DNA from: Arthrobacter sp. 31Y
Lineage (GTDB): Bacteria > Actinomycetota > Actinomycetes > Actinomycetales > Micrococcaceae
Direction: 5' to 3'
Length of the DNA: 64,000 nt
NCBI RefSeq assembly: GCF_000526335.1
Contig: NZ_JAFW01000001.1
Coordinates: 2,418,001 to 2,482,000 of the forward strand
Below, in pieces: positions 30,369-37,939 of this stretch. The translations under genes were made by a program, and so were the position numbers. The notes under the pieces are model-generated. The model ran no database searches. It was not told where the DNA came from and was given only the letters and a program-made list of their open reading frames with translations. Each line of letters opens with the position of its first letter. Within the stretch, counting starts at the first letter, position 1.

Positions 30369-31286
30369 TTAGTTCTGTGCACCTTTGGCATCGGAGTCTT
30401 TGCCATCGGCGTCCTTATGCAAGCTGGCCGCGATGTTCTTGACGGCGGTCTTGGCATCGGTTGCCACCTTCTCCGTGGAGGCCTCAACGTTCTTGAAGGC
30501 ATCCTTGGTTGCCTGCTCAGCTTCAGCTGCGGCCTCCTCCGGAGTGATATCCGTTGCCTTGGGCTCAACAACTGCTGCCGGAACAGGAGCCGGCGTGACC
30601 GGAGAAGGGGTCTTCCACGGGTCTTCCACCGGCTTGGAGGCTTTCCAGGCAGCAACACCGGCAGCGGCAGCGGCAGCGATGACCGTGACGATCAACCATC
30701 CGCGCTTCTTCGGCTTAGGCTCCTTGACCAGCTTGGTGGAAACAGCCTTGCCGGCTTGATCGGCAACTGCCTTGATCTGCTTCCCCGTGGCCTGGGCCTG
30801 CTCCTGGACGCTGTGCACAACGCCCGAATCAACCAGCTTCTGCGCTACGGCGTCCACCTGTGCAGGAGCGTTTTCAAGGGCGTGATGGACGGCAACCGAG
30901 GCCTGTCCCAACTGCTCGGAGAGCTTGGGAAGGTACTCGTCCACCACTTTGTCCCTTGCATGGCCGAGCGCCGGAGTGGCCCTGTTGAGGGTCTCCTGGA
31001 TCTTGGGTGTCGCGTCTTCCACTACGTCATGGATCTTCGGCGCAAGGTGCGCCAACCCATCCTGAATCCGCGGGGTGACAACTGCAACGCCGTCAGCGAG
31101 GTTGTGCGCAGCGGACTTAAGACCCTCTTGGATCTTGGGGGAAGCGCTGTCAATGCCGTGCTGGATACGCGGAACAGCCCAATTGACGGCTGCTTCCACA
31201 CGCGGTGCAGCCCAGTCGCGGGCGTTATCCACACCGGCCGTGACTGATTGTTCGAGTTCGCGGGCAATACGGTCTGATTTCTTCAC
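30369..31286 (-). CDS. Membrane-anchored helical-repeat protein
   Basis: 305 residues from GTG 31286, preceded by GGGAGG. Residues about 1-120 are amphipathic helices repeating a unit of about 11-20 residues centred on P-R/K-I-Q (APRVEAAVNWAV, VPRIQHGIDSA, SPKIQEGLKSA, TPRIQDGLAHL, APKIHDVVEDA, TPKIQETLNRA). A longer helical part follows to about 190. One transmembrane helix (GWLIVTVIAAAAAAGVAAWK) is near 200-220, then a Pro/Ala/Glu/Lys tail. The repeats resemble apolipoprotein-like or LEA-like helices. No enzymatic domain is visible and I cannot assign a function. Confidence 0.75.
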   Translation of the reverse strand: MKKSDRIARELEQSVTAGVDNARDWAAPRVEAAVNWAVPRIQHGIDSASPKIQEGLKSAAHNLADGVAVVTPRIQDGLAHLAPKIHDVVEDATPKIQETLNRATPALGHARDKVVDEYLPKLSEQLGQASVAVHHALENAPAQVDAVAQKLVDSGVVHSVQEQAQATGKQIKAVADQAGKAVSTKLVKEPKPKKRGWLIVTVIAAAAAAGVAAWKASKPVEDPWKTPSPVTPAPVPAAVVEPKATDITPEEAAAEAEQATKDAFKNVEASTEKVATDAKTAVKNIAASLHKDADGKDSDAKGAQN

Positions 31287-31440
31287 AACTACCTCCCGAT
31301 ACACATGCTCGTTTGTTGCTAGCCTACGTCGCTTGTGGAACACCGGCTATTCATCCGTCCGAGTTGGTCCCGGATTTCACCGAGCGCGGAACCGGCTTTA
31401 CAGCCGTCCTGGCGTTGACCCTGCATGGAAGAATGGGGCC

Positions 31441-31983
31441 ATGACCATCGCAACCGCAAAAGCAACGATCCACACAAGCCTCGGCGACATCAAGGTTGAC
31501 CTCTTCGGCAACCACGCCCCCAAGACGGTCGCCAACTTTGTTGGCCTGGCTACGGGCGAAAAGTCCTGGAACCACCCGGAAACCGGCGAAGACAAGACCG
31601 GCACCCCCCTTTACGACGGCACCATCTTCCACCGGATCATCAAAGACTTCATGATCCAGGCAGGCGATCCCCTGGGACGCGGCGTGGGTGGCCCCGGCTA
31701 CCAGTTTGACGACGAAATCCACCCGGAACTGACCTTCAACGCTCCGTACAAGCTCGCCATGGCAAATGCCGGCATCCAGATGGGCAAGGGCACCAACGGG
31801 TCACAGTTCTTCATCACCACCGTGAACACCGACTGGCTGTTCGGCAAGCACAGCATCTTCGGCGAGGTAACGGACGAGGAATCCCGCAAGGTTGTGGACG
31901 CGATCGAGTCTGTCCGCACCGGCATGGGCGACCGCCCGGTTGAAGACGTTGTCATCAACAGCATCGACATCGAACAGCTCTAG
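31441..31983 (+). CDS. Peptidyl-prolyl cis-trans isomerase, cyclophilin type
   Basis: 180 residues from ATG 31441; the open frame extends upstream but overlaps the divergent gene's promoter. It has no signal peptide, so it should act in the cytoplasm. The core FHRIIKDFMIQAGDP contains the catalytic arginine, and GTNGSQFFITTVNTDWL and HSIFGEV complete the active site. The conserved cyclosporin-binding Trp of the human protein is replaced by Leu in WLFGKHSIFG, as is usual in bacterial forms. A rhomboid gene follows 21 bp later. Confidence 0.94.
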   Translation: MTIATAKATIHTSLGDIKVDLFGNHAPKTVANFVGLATGEKSWNHPETGEDKTGTPLYDGTIFHRIIKDFMIQAGDPLGRGVGGPGYQFDDEIHPELTFNAPYKLAMANAGIQMGKGTNGSQFFITTVNTDWLFGKHSIFGEVTDEESRKVVDAIESVRTGMGDRPVEDVVINSIDIEQL

Positions 31984-32004
31984 CCACAGGCTGAACCAGA
32001 GCTC

Positions 32005-32859
32005 ATGAGTTACGGAATTCCGTCGGCCGAGCCGTCCGCTGATATTCCGGTGTGCCCCAGGCACCCGGACAGGCCCTCCTATGTGCGGTGCCAGCGCTGC
32101 GGGCGCCCTGCGTGCCCCGAGTGCCAGCGGGCGGCCGCCGTCGGATTCCAATGCGTTGACTGTGTCAACGAACAAAAACGTACGACGCCGGTGTACCGGT
32201 CGCCATACGGCGGCGCCTTGGCAGTGGGCCGGCCTTTGGTGACGTTTACGATCATCGGATTGTGCGTGCTGGTTTACATCCTTCAATGGATCGTGCCTGG
32301 TGACGCCGTTTTCCAGAACTTTGCGTTTGCGAACTATGCTGCCGCCAGCGAGCCGTGGCGCATGCTGACGGCGGCATTCCTTCACTCGCAGGGTTTCCTG
32401 CTTCACATCGTCCTGAACATGTACACGCTGTGGATCTTCGGACAAGCCCTTGAGCCTTTGCTCGGGCGAATCCGATTCCTGGCGGTTTATTTGCTGTCCG
32501 CTATTGGTGGTTCGGCCGCTTATCTCCTGCTGACTCCAACGTTCCCTGTCATTGGCGTGGTGGGAGCCTCCGGGGCCATCTTCGGTTTGTTCGGCGCAAT
32601 GCTGGTGGTTCAACGTCACCGCGGCGGCGAGACCAAACAACTCTGGGTTCTGATCGCCATCAATGGTGCGATCGGCTTCTTTGTACCCAGCATTGCCTGG
32701 CAGGCACACTTGGGCGGCCTGATCACTGGTGGGCTCGCCGCTGCCGCCATTGCTTACGCTCCCAAGGGCAAGAACCAGGCCCTTCTCCAAGCCGGAGGAC
32801 TCGTTCTGGTGGCAGGTCTGCTGGCAGTGGTCACCTGGTTCCGCGTCACCGCTGGATGA
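32005..32859 (+). CDS. Rhomboid family intramembrane serine protease
   Basis: 284 residues. A Cys-rich zinc-binding segment (CPRHPDRPSYVRCQRCGRPACPEC, listed here as parts CPRHP, CQRC, CPEC, CVDC) precedes six or so transmembrane helices of the rhomboid domain. The catalytic serine is in VVGASGAIFGLFGA, and the catalytic histidine in WQAHLGGLITG; HIVLNMYTLW carries the conserved His/Asn pair. It cleaves substrates within the membrane; the target is unknown. The N-terminal zinc domain is common in actinobacterial rhomboids. Confidence 0.92.
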   Translation: MSYGIPSAEPSADIPVCPRHPDRPSYVRCQRCGRPACPECQRAAAVGFQCVDCVNEQKRTTPVYRSPYGGALAVGRPLVTFTIIGLCVLVYILQWIVPGDAVFQNFAFANYAAASEPWRMLTAAFLHSQGFLLHIVLNMYTLWIFGQALEPLLGRIRFLAVYLLSAIGGSAAYLLLTPTFPVIGVVGASGAIFGLFGAMLVVQRHRGGETKQLWVLIAINGAIGFFVPSIAWQAHLGGLITGGLAAAAIAYAPKGKNQALLQAGGLVLVAGLLAVVTWFRVTAG

Positions 32860-32938
32860 TCAGCGAAGCCCCCTAGCTACAAGGCTGCTGCTGTCCGCCG
32901 CCACCCCCTTTGCCCGTGACGTTGGGCTCGCCGCCGTT

Positions 32939-33568
32939 CTAGCCTGTGCTCGGCGTGACCGGCGTGACGGGCTGCCGCAGGATGGTCTTGAGCTTTTCCG
33001 GTGCCGTGCGGCGAGGATCCCCAAGATAGATCTCATGGTGCCTGCCGGTCATGGTCAATGACTGCGACGGAATGAAGGCGTTGTGCATCTCCTCCAGCAC
33101 GGGTCCTTCGTCGTCATAGGGACCTACGTGGAGTGTCTGCACGCTCAGTCCCTCCTCCAGCGACTCAATGCGGAGGGCCTCCAATGCCGGGGCCTCGCCC
33201 TTTTTGGCGACGTTCTGGCGTGCTGCTTTAAAGTGCTCAAGGGTGATCCAATCAGGAACCATGTTCATGAGCGTCCAGTCCCAGCGTGACTTGTCCCTGG
33301 CACTGGTGAAGGACTCCATGTCATCCGACCACCACAGCGCTTCCAAGGGCATGACGCCGTAATCCTGCCCTAGTTCCGTTTTGCTGAAGAACTTCAGCTT
33401 GTAGGCAACGGGGTAAAGAGTGGTCAACGCGTCCTTGTACGCCTGCGCGGCGTTGGGGTCCCCGTGTCCGTCGATCATCAGAAACTTGAGCCGGGGAACG
33501 GTCACCACAGAAAATACGCCGCGCTTGGCGGCGTACGTCTGGATCTTCTTCTTGAAGTCGCTCTTCAT
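32939..33568 (-). CDS. GyrI-like domain protein
   Basis: 209 residues from ATG 33568; the frame is open to 33643 but MKSDFKKKIQTYAAKRG is the natural start. The family, related to the effector-binding domain of SbmC/GyrI and MerR-type regulators, has LKFLMIDGHGDPN, EALWWSDD, MNMVPDWIT and, near the end, SLTMTGRHHEIYLGDPRRTAPEKLKTILRQ in parts. There is no DNA-binding domain. Likely a small-molecule-binding or hydrolase-like protein; the ligand is unknown. Confidence 0.8.
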   Translation of the reverse strand: MKSDFKKKIQTYAAKRGVFSVVTVPRLKFLMIDGHGDPNAAQAYKDALTTLYPVAYKLKFFSKTELGQDYGVMPLEALWWSDDMESFTSARDKSRWDWTLMNMVPDWITLEHFKAARQNVAKKGEAPALEALRIESLEEGLSVQTLHVGPYDDEGPVLEEMHNAFIPSQSLTMTGRHHEIYLGDPRRTAPEKLKTILRQPVTPVTPSTG

Positions 33569-33650
33569 GGCACCACGGTACGCCCTCAGGACATAGCGGT
33601 CTGAAGGGGCACTGAGCTGGTTATCCACAAGTGTTATCCACACTGTGCGT

Positions 33651-33669
33651 AACTTACATCAGTGTAGTT
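33651..33669 (+). repeat. 19-bp motif, copy 1
   Basis: AACTTACATCAGTGTAGTT, matched at 16 of 19 positions by 33870-33888. Roughly palindromic halves; unknown role within the DnaA-box gap. Confidence 0.5.
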
Positions 33670-33869
33670 AGACCCACATCCCCTCGTTGGAACCGTCAGA
33701 GCGGTAGATATCCCCCGAAAGGCATGGATTTCTCCACAACTGTGGATAACTTTGTCCCCGAGGCGGGCGAATATGTGGACAACCGACGCCATGCAGGGCC
33801 TTCTGTGGATAAGGCTGTTAATTACGCTCTGGAGGGGTGTCTATCAACAGGCTTATCAACAATGTTAAT

Positions 33870-33888
33870 AACTTACAGCCGTGTAGTT
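33870..33888 (+). repeat. 19-bp motif, copy 2
   Basis: AACTTACAGCCGTGTAGTT, 219 bp after copy 1; only the three central bases differ. Confidence 0.5.
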
Positions 33889-33945
33889 CACCTCCATGGA
33901 TGGCCCGTAGAGCCCAGCATCGCGGCGATTCGGGTTCTGAAACTC

Positions 33946-33975
33946 ACAAGTTATCCCCACTTGTGGATAACTTGT
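33946..33975. repeat. Perfect 11-bp inverted repeat containing two facing DnaA boxes
   Basis: ACAAGTTATCC (33946-33956) and GGATAACTTGT (33965-33975) with an 8-base centre. TTATCCCCA and TGTGGATAA face each other inside it. Confidence 0.75.
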
Positions 33976-34355
33976 GGGTAGGGGGCTGTTGTTAAGTGGG
34001 TAACTGTCAACGATCCTCACTCAACGCGTCTAAGTGCTTGAACCGTGGTGGATGTGCTCCCAGCGATTCACCGGAGGGAGGTTTGGCAAATCCGGCAATC
34101 CCAGGATGTTGAACATACGGTGAAGCTTGGGGCACTATCCACAGCGCTGTGCACAGTGGGTATAAGTCACCATTGCTCACATCCGGGTAAAAACCGGCAG
34201 CAACTCGGCGATTTCGGGGACATATACGTTGATGTCCACAGACTTTATCCACGCCTGTGGATAAAGTTCCCCACTTCTGTGGACAAGGGCTGAGGGTATC
34301 CGCGAACAATTGATGGTTCGTCGTTGAAGGCCTGCGCCGGGAGTCAGGAGTCCGC

Positions 34356-34955
34356 TTAGATCCACACGCCGGATGTTCCACGGCGATGGCTGTCCACCAG
34401 ATGCGTGTCAATGATTCCGATTGCTTCCATCAAGGCGTACATGGTGGTGGGCCCGACGAAAGCGAAACCCTTCTTGCGGAGCGCCTTGGACAGGGCGATC
34501 GATTCCGGCGAGGTAGTGGGGATATCCGCAAACGTACGGGGCTCCGGGGTGCTTTCGGGCTGGAAGGACCATACGAAGTCCACCAAGCCGCCCTCATCAC
34601 GGAGTGCGATGGTTGCCTTGGCGTTGGTAATGGCCGCTCGGATCTTGAGGCGGTTACGCACGATCCCGGCGTCCAGCATGAGCCGTTCCACGTCGGCCTC
34701 TGTGAAGGCGGCAACGCTCTCCGGATGGAAATCCAGGAAAGCCTTCCGGAAGGAGTCCCGCTTCCGCAGGATGGTTGCCCAGGAGAGACCGGCTTGGAAT
34801 GCTTCAAGACTGATGCGTTCGTACATGCCCTGCTCGTCGCGGACGGGCATGCCCCACTCGTGATCGTAGTAGGCCTGCATGAGCGGGTCCGAGGCTGCCC
34901 ACAGGGGACGGGCAAGGCCATCGTCGCCGATAATTATGCCGTTATCCGGGCTCAT
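34356..34955 (-). CDS. tag: DNA-3-methyladenine glycosylase I (Tag), zinc-ligand-poor
   Basis: 199 residues from ATG 34955. Tag excises 3-methyladenine from alkylated DNA. The helix-hairpin-helix fold and LEAFQAGLSWATILRKR, with the base-recognition Glu51 (E. coli Glu38), are clear, as is GPTTMYALMEAIGIIDTH. Of the four E. coli zinc ligands only His175 has a counterpart (His185). Cys4, His17 and Cys179 are replaced by Pro17, Tyr30 and Ser189, so the zinc snap is absent. It is the last gene of the alkylation-repair cluster, 133 bp after alkB. Confidence 0.9.
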   Translation of the reverse strand: MSPDNGIIIGDDGLARPLWAASDPLMQAYYDHEWGMPVRDEQGMYERISLEAFQAGLSWATILRKRDSFRKAFLDFHPESVAAFTEADVERLMLDAGIVRNRLKIRAAITNAKATIALRDEGGLVDFVWSFQPESTPEPRTFADIPTTSPESIALSKALRKKGFAFVGPTTMYALMEAIGIIDTHLVDSHRRGTSGVWI

Positions 34956-35088
34956 GAGCGCTCCTCTGCGGCCGAAACTCCAGGAGCATCGGCAAATTTT
35001 TGGCTTCTGGGGATATTCTGCCCGGTGGCTGTGACATTCGGGCTCCGGGCCGTTGAGGGCTCCGGCGTCCGCGGACCGGGAGTCCGCA

Positions 35089-35805
35089 TCAAGATAGTCC
35101 AGTGACCCGCATGGTGATGTTGATCCGCCCGTGTGACAGGCCGCAATCCTCGGGAGCCGTTCCAGGGAGGACCTTGGGGATGCCGTGATAGGCGAAACGG
35201 GACGGCCCACCAAAGACGAAGAGGTCTCCGGAGCGGAGTTCAACGTCTGTGTACGGCTTGGTACGGGTCTTGGTGTTGCCGAAGCGGAAGATGCACGTCT
35301 CGCCGATGCTGAGGGACACCACGGGGTCACTGGAGCGCTCGTCCTTGTCCTGATGCATGCCCATTGCGGCGCCGTCGCCGTAGAAGTTCACCAGCGCGGC
35401 GTCGGGAGTGTACTCAGCGGCCGAGGCGCTCAACGACTCATCAATGTCGCCGCCGGACGTATAGGCAGCCGCAACCGCCTTCCTTCCCAAGCGGACCATC
35501 CAGTCAGGGAAGTCCAGCACGGGCCGGCCGTTGACGTCGGTGGCTTCCCGTGAATAGCGATACGGCTGCCAGTGCCAGCCGAGGCACACGGTACGTACGG
35601 ACATCTGGTGCCCACCGGGAAGCGTGGCGGCCCGCAGAGGAACAGGTCCGTGTGTCCACTCACCAAAGCGGTTCACTATCCACCGCTGCTGGTCCAGGGT
35701 CAGCCAGCCAGGAATATGAACGGCACCTGGGGCAATCAGGCGGGGACCGGCGTCGTGGTTTTCCGGCTGTACCAGCTCCAGCGGAAAGAGGGCGTCCTCG
35801 TTCAC
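35089..35805 (-). CDS. alkB: AlkB-like 2-oxoglutarate/Fe(II) DNA dioxygenase
   Basis: 238 residues. It removes 1-methyladenine and 3-methylcytosine by oxidative demethylation. The iron ligands H151-x-D153 (MGMHQDKDE) and H207 (FAYHGIPK) and the 2-oxoglutarate-binding arginines R227 and R233 (GRINITMR) are present; the sequence SLSIGETCIFRFG is typical. Start overlaps the stop of the upstream methyltransferase by 4 bp (ATGA), showing translational coupling. Confidence 0.93.
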   Translation of the reverse strand: MNEDALFPLELVQPENHDAGPRLIAPGAVHIPGWLTLDQQRWIVNRFGEWTHGPVPLRAATLPGGHQMSVRTVCLGWHWQPYRYSREATDVNGRPVLDFPDWMVRLGRKAVAAAYTSGGDIDESLSASAAEYTPDAALVNFYGDGAAMGMHQDKDERSSDPVVSLSIGETCIFRFGNTKTRTKPYTDVELRSGDLFVFGGPSRFAYHGIPKVLPGTAPEDCGLSHGRINITMRVTGLS

Positions 35806-36431
35806 GCCGCTGCCTCGAGGGTGAGCAGTGCTCGTTTGGCTTCACTTCCGCCAAGGTAGCCGCCGAAGCTGCCATCCGACTTCACTACGCGGTGGCAGGG
35901 CACGATCACGGGCAGTGGGTTGGTTGCACAGGCGGTCCCGACGGCACGGACCGCATTGGGACTGCCAGCCGCCAAGGCAACTTCGGCGTAGCTTTCCGTG
36001 CGGCCATAAGCGATGCGGGGCAGGTGCTGCAGGACGTTCAAGCGGAACCCGCGGGACAGGCGGAAATCAAGGGTCAGATCAAACTCCCTTCTGGTGCCGG
36101 CGAAGTATTCGTCGAGCTGCCGTGCAGCATCATCCAAGCGTGCGGGGGCCTGAAGGATCCGAGGACTGACGGTGTTGGCCAGAAGCTGCAGGACATCACC
36201 GTGGTTCTCCAGTTCGAAGGCGACGCGGATGATTCCACGGTCCGTGGCAGCGAGGAGGAGCTTTCCTACTGGCGAGTCCACTATCCGGTACGCGATGTCC
36301 AAGGTGTGGATAAGTTGTGCGTCAAGGGCCAGCCGGGCATGGAGGCTGGCAAGTGCGGGTTCGAGACCAACATCGAGGGGCTCAAGGAGCGATGCGACCT
36401 CTGCGTGATCAGGGCTTGCTTCAAGTGTCAT
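35802..36431 (-). CDS. ogt: Methylated-DNA-[protein]-cysteine S-methyltransferase, long form
   Basis: 209 residues. It is a suicide protein that moves the methyl of O6-methylguanine to its own cysteine. The acceptor is C179 in VIVPCHRVVKSDGSFGGYLG, and the arginine finger is R162 (NAVRAVGTA). About 45 extra N-terminal residues (acidic and Leu-rich, before DIAYRIVDSPVG) precede the usual domain. The gene overlaps the sigma-factor gene upstream and alkB downstream by 4 bp each. The extension might contact the sigma factor; that is speculation. Confidence 0.93.
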   Translation of the reverse strand: MTLEASPDHAEVASLLEPLDVGLEPALASLHARLALDAQLIHTLDIAYRIVDSPVGKLLLAATDRGIIRVAFELENHGDVLQLLANTVSPRILQAPARLDDAARQLDEYFAGTRREFDLTLDFRLSRGFRLNVLQHLPRIAYGRTESYAEVALAAGSPNAVRAVGTACATNPLPVIVPCHRVVKSDGSFGGYLGGSEAKRALLTLEAAA

Positions 36432-36958
36432 CGGAGCTCTCCTTTCGAAAGTGAATGCGCCAGTGCAGGAAGATCAGCAAGGGCATTGCGGAGTGATTTC
36501 ACGCCGTCGGCACCCGCGCGTCGGGCGGCGTCGGGCGTGCCTCCCAGCAGCGCCGCGACATCCTTATAAGGAAGACCTGCAAGGTAGTGATAAGCGACGG
36601 CCTGGCGTTGCTTGGGCGGAAGGCCAATCACGGCGTCCAGCAGTTCCGCGTGTCCATCACCGGGAATGCCAAGGCGTGAAGGCTGCTCAGGCGGAGAGTC
36701 CACAGGGAGGGCACGACGACTCCCGCCACGCAGATGGTCGATGCACTTGTGGTGTGCAATGGTGACCAACCAAGCCTGCACGTTCGCCTCCGGTGGGAGG
36801 TCCGGGTACGCCTGGAGGGCCGCCAGGAAGGTATCGGACCAGGCATCGTCGGCATCGTGTACGCCGAGGACAGCCCGGCAGACCCGGAGCACTGCGGCCC
36901 CCTGCTCCTGGACTACAGCCTCGAAAGGCTTCTTGATTGCCGCCTGCTCTGGCTCCAT
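36428..36958 (-). CDS. ECF-type RNA polymerase sigma factor in the alkylation-repair cluster
   Basis: 176 residues from ATG 36958, which shares one base with the stop of the upstream methyltransferase; the open frame reaches 37078 but that is methyltransferase sequence. Sigma region 2 is recognisable (VLRVCRAVLGVHDADDAWSD, then VQAWLVTIAHHKCIDHLRGG) and region 4 is LDAVIGLPPKQRQAVAYHYL with KDVAALLGGTPDAARR. Length and layout suit a group IV sigma factor. No anti-sigma gene is adjacent; the neighbours are two O6-methylguanine methyltransferases. A role in switching on repair genes is inferred. Confidence 0.85.
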   Translation of the reverse strand: MEPEQAAIKKPFEAVVQEQGAAVLRVCRAVLGVHDADDAWSDTFLAALQAYPDLPPEANVQAWLVTIAHHKCIDHLRGGSRRALPVDSPPEQPSRLGIPGDGHAELLDAVIGLPPKQRQAVAYHYLAGLPYKDVAALLGGTPDAARRAGADGVKSLRNALADLPALAHSLSKGELR

Positions 36959-37467
36959 CAGAAAAGCTTGCCCTCCCGCACAGTCGCCGGTTCTTCCAGC
37001 TCCAGCAGGAAGCGTTTGTTGGGGAGGCCACCCGCGTACCCGGTCAGCTGGCCCTGGCGTCCCACCACACGGTGGCACGGGATGATGATGCTGATGGGGT
37101 TCCTTCCAACGGCCGAGCCAACGGCTTGGGCAAGATGGGGATCGCCCAGCTCTGCGGCGAGCTCGCCGTAGCTGACGGTTTCCCCAAAAGGAATGGTTTG
37201 GAGCCGCGACCAGACCTTCTCTTGGAAGGGGTTCCCGCGTGCCTCTAAAGGGACATCGAAATCAGTGCGGTGGCCACCCAGATACTCCTCGAGTTCAACC
37301 CGGGTCACAGCAAAGACTGGATCCTGGAGTCCCACAGGAACTCCGAAGTAGTCCGGTGCGGGCATATGCCAGTGACCCTCGTAGAAGATGCCCGTCAAAA
37401 ATTCCCCGCGGGCAGTCAGTGTCAACTGCCCCAACGGGGAATCCATGGTGCTGTGCCGGATGCTCAT
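36958..37467 (-). CDS. ogt: Methylated-DNA-[protein]-cysteine S-methyltransferase, second copy
   Basis: 169 residues, standard length. The acceptor cysteine C131 lies in SIIIPCHRVVGRQGQLTGYAGG. The arginine finger of the family (human R128) is Gln114 here (HLAQAVGSAVGRNP). That residue flips the target base out, so activity may be reduced or altered. First gene of the cluster; crgA ends 45 bp upstream on the same strand, so either readthrough from crgA or a short promoter in that gap drives it. Confidence 0.92.
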   Translation of the reverse strand: MSIRHSTMDSPLGQLTLTARGEFLTGIFYEGHWHMPAPDYFGVPVGLQDPVFAVTRVELEEYLGGHRTDFDVPLEARGNPFQEKVWSRLQTIPFGETVSYGELAAELGDPHLAQAVGSAVGRNPISIIIPCHRVVGRQGQLTGYAGGLPNKRFLLELEEPATVREGKLF

Positions 37468-37512
37468 ATCTTGTAGACGTTCACGGGCACGGAAATGTGA
37501 GGTGGGGTTTCC

Positions 37513-37767
37513 CTAGGAGCGCCAGCGGGTGGTCATGAGGAAGCCAACGATCGCGATACCGAAGCCTGCCACGATGTTCCACGAGGCCCACTCGCGGACG
37601 GGGAACTGGCCTTCAGTGATGTAAAAGGTGATGATCCAGATCAGTCCGAGGATCATCAAGCCGAACATGACAGCCTTGTACCAGACCGGATTGGGCCTGT
37701 ACTGCTGTGCTGCGGAAGTCTGCTGGGCCTGACGGGCAGGCCGCTTGCGGGGCTTGGACTCGGGCAC
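37513..37767 (-). CDS. crgA: Cell division protein CrgA
   Basis: 84 residues from GTG 37767, with AGGAGG upstream. The N-terminus is basic, followed by NPVWYKAVMFGLMILGLIWI (transmembrane 1) and WNIVAGFGIAIVGFLMTTRW (transmembrane 2), the CrgA signature. CrgA is a small membrane protein of actinobacteria that coordinates FtsZ-ring maturation and septal peptidoglycan synthesis. Its neighbourhood with the sortase and the kinase/PBP cluster is conserved. It is divergent from the sortase gene. Confidence 0.93.
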   Translation of the reverse strand: MPESKPRKRPARQAQQTSAAQQYRPNPVWYKAVMFGLMILGLIWIITFYITEGQFPVREWASWNIVAGFGIAIVGFLMTTRWRS

Positions 37768-37939
37768 GGATCCTCCTGGCTGTTCGGTTAATACCCGTTC
37801 GCGCCAGCCTTGATATCCTGCAGGAAGGAAATTTCCAGCGGTTAACGGCCACACGGCGTTCCGGGTTGGTTCTAGCTGTCAAGTCTAGCCGCAACCGGGG
37901 GTCCGCCTGTGCCGCCCGCGCCCTATGCAAGGAGACCCT

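Larger units (their letters stand above)
33569..34355. promoter_or_regulatory. Gene-free gap with DnaA-box cluster
   Basis: 787 bp without a supportable gene. DnaA-box-like 9-mers: TTATCCACA at 33621 and 33634; reverse TGTGGATAA at 33741, 33804, 33962 and 34256; reverse TGTGGACAA at 33774 and 34279; TTATCAACA 33853; TTATCCCCA 33951; CTATCCACA 34135; TTATCCACG 34245. Six are perfect. Density is comparable to an origin, but dnaA, dnaN and a long AT-rich element are absent. DnaA-titration (datA-like) or DnaA-regulatory roles are possible; both are inference. Confidence 0.75.

Noticed and set aside
33631..33981. 116-codon frame in the DnaA-box gap
   Set aside because: Its translation shows no motif and its position coincides with repeated DnaA boxes and inverted repeats, which explain the sequence better.
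37468..37512. Possible ECF-type promoter before the alkylation-repair cluster
   Set aside because: GGGAAACC and CGTCTA are present on the minus strand but about 26 bp apart, too far for an ECF promoter.
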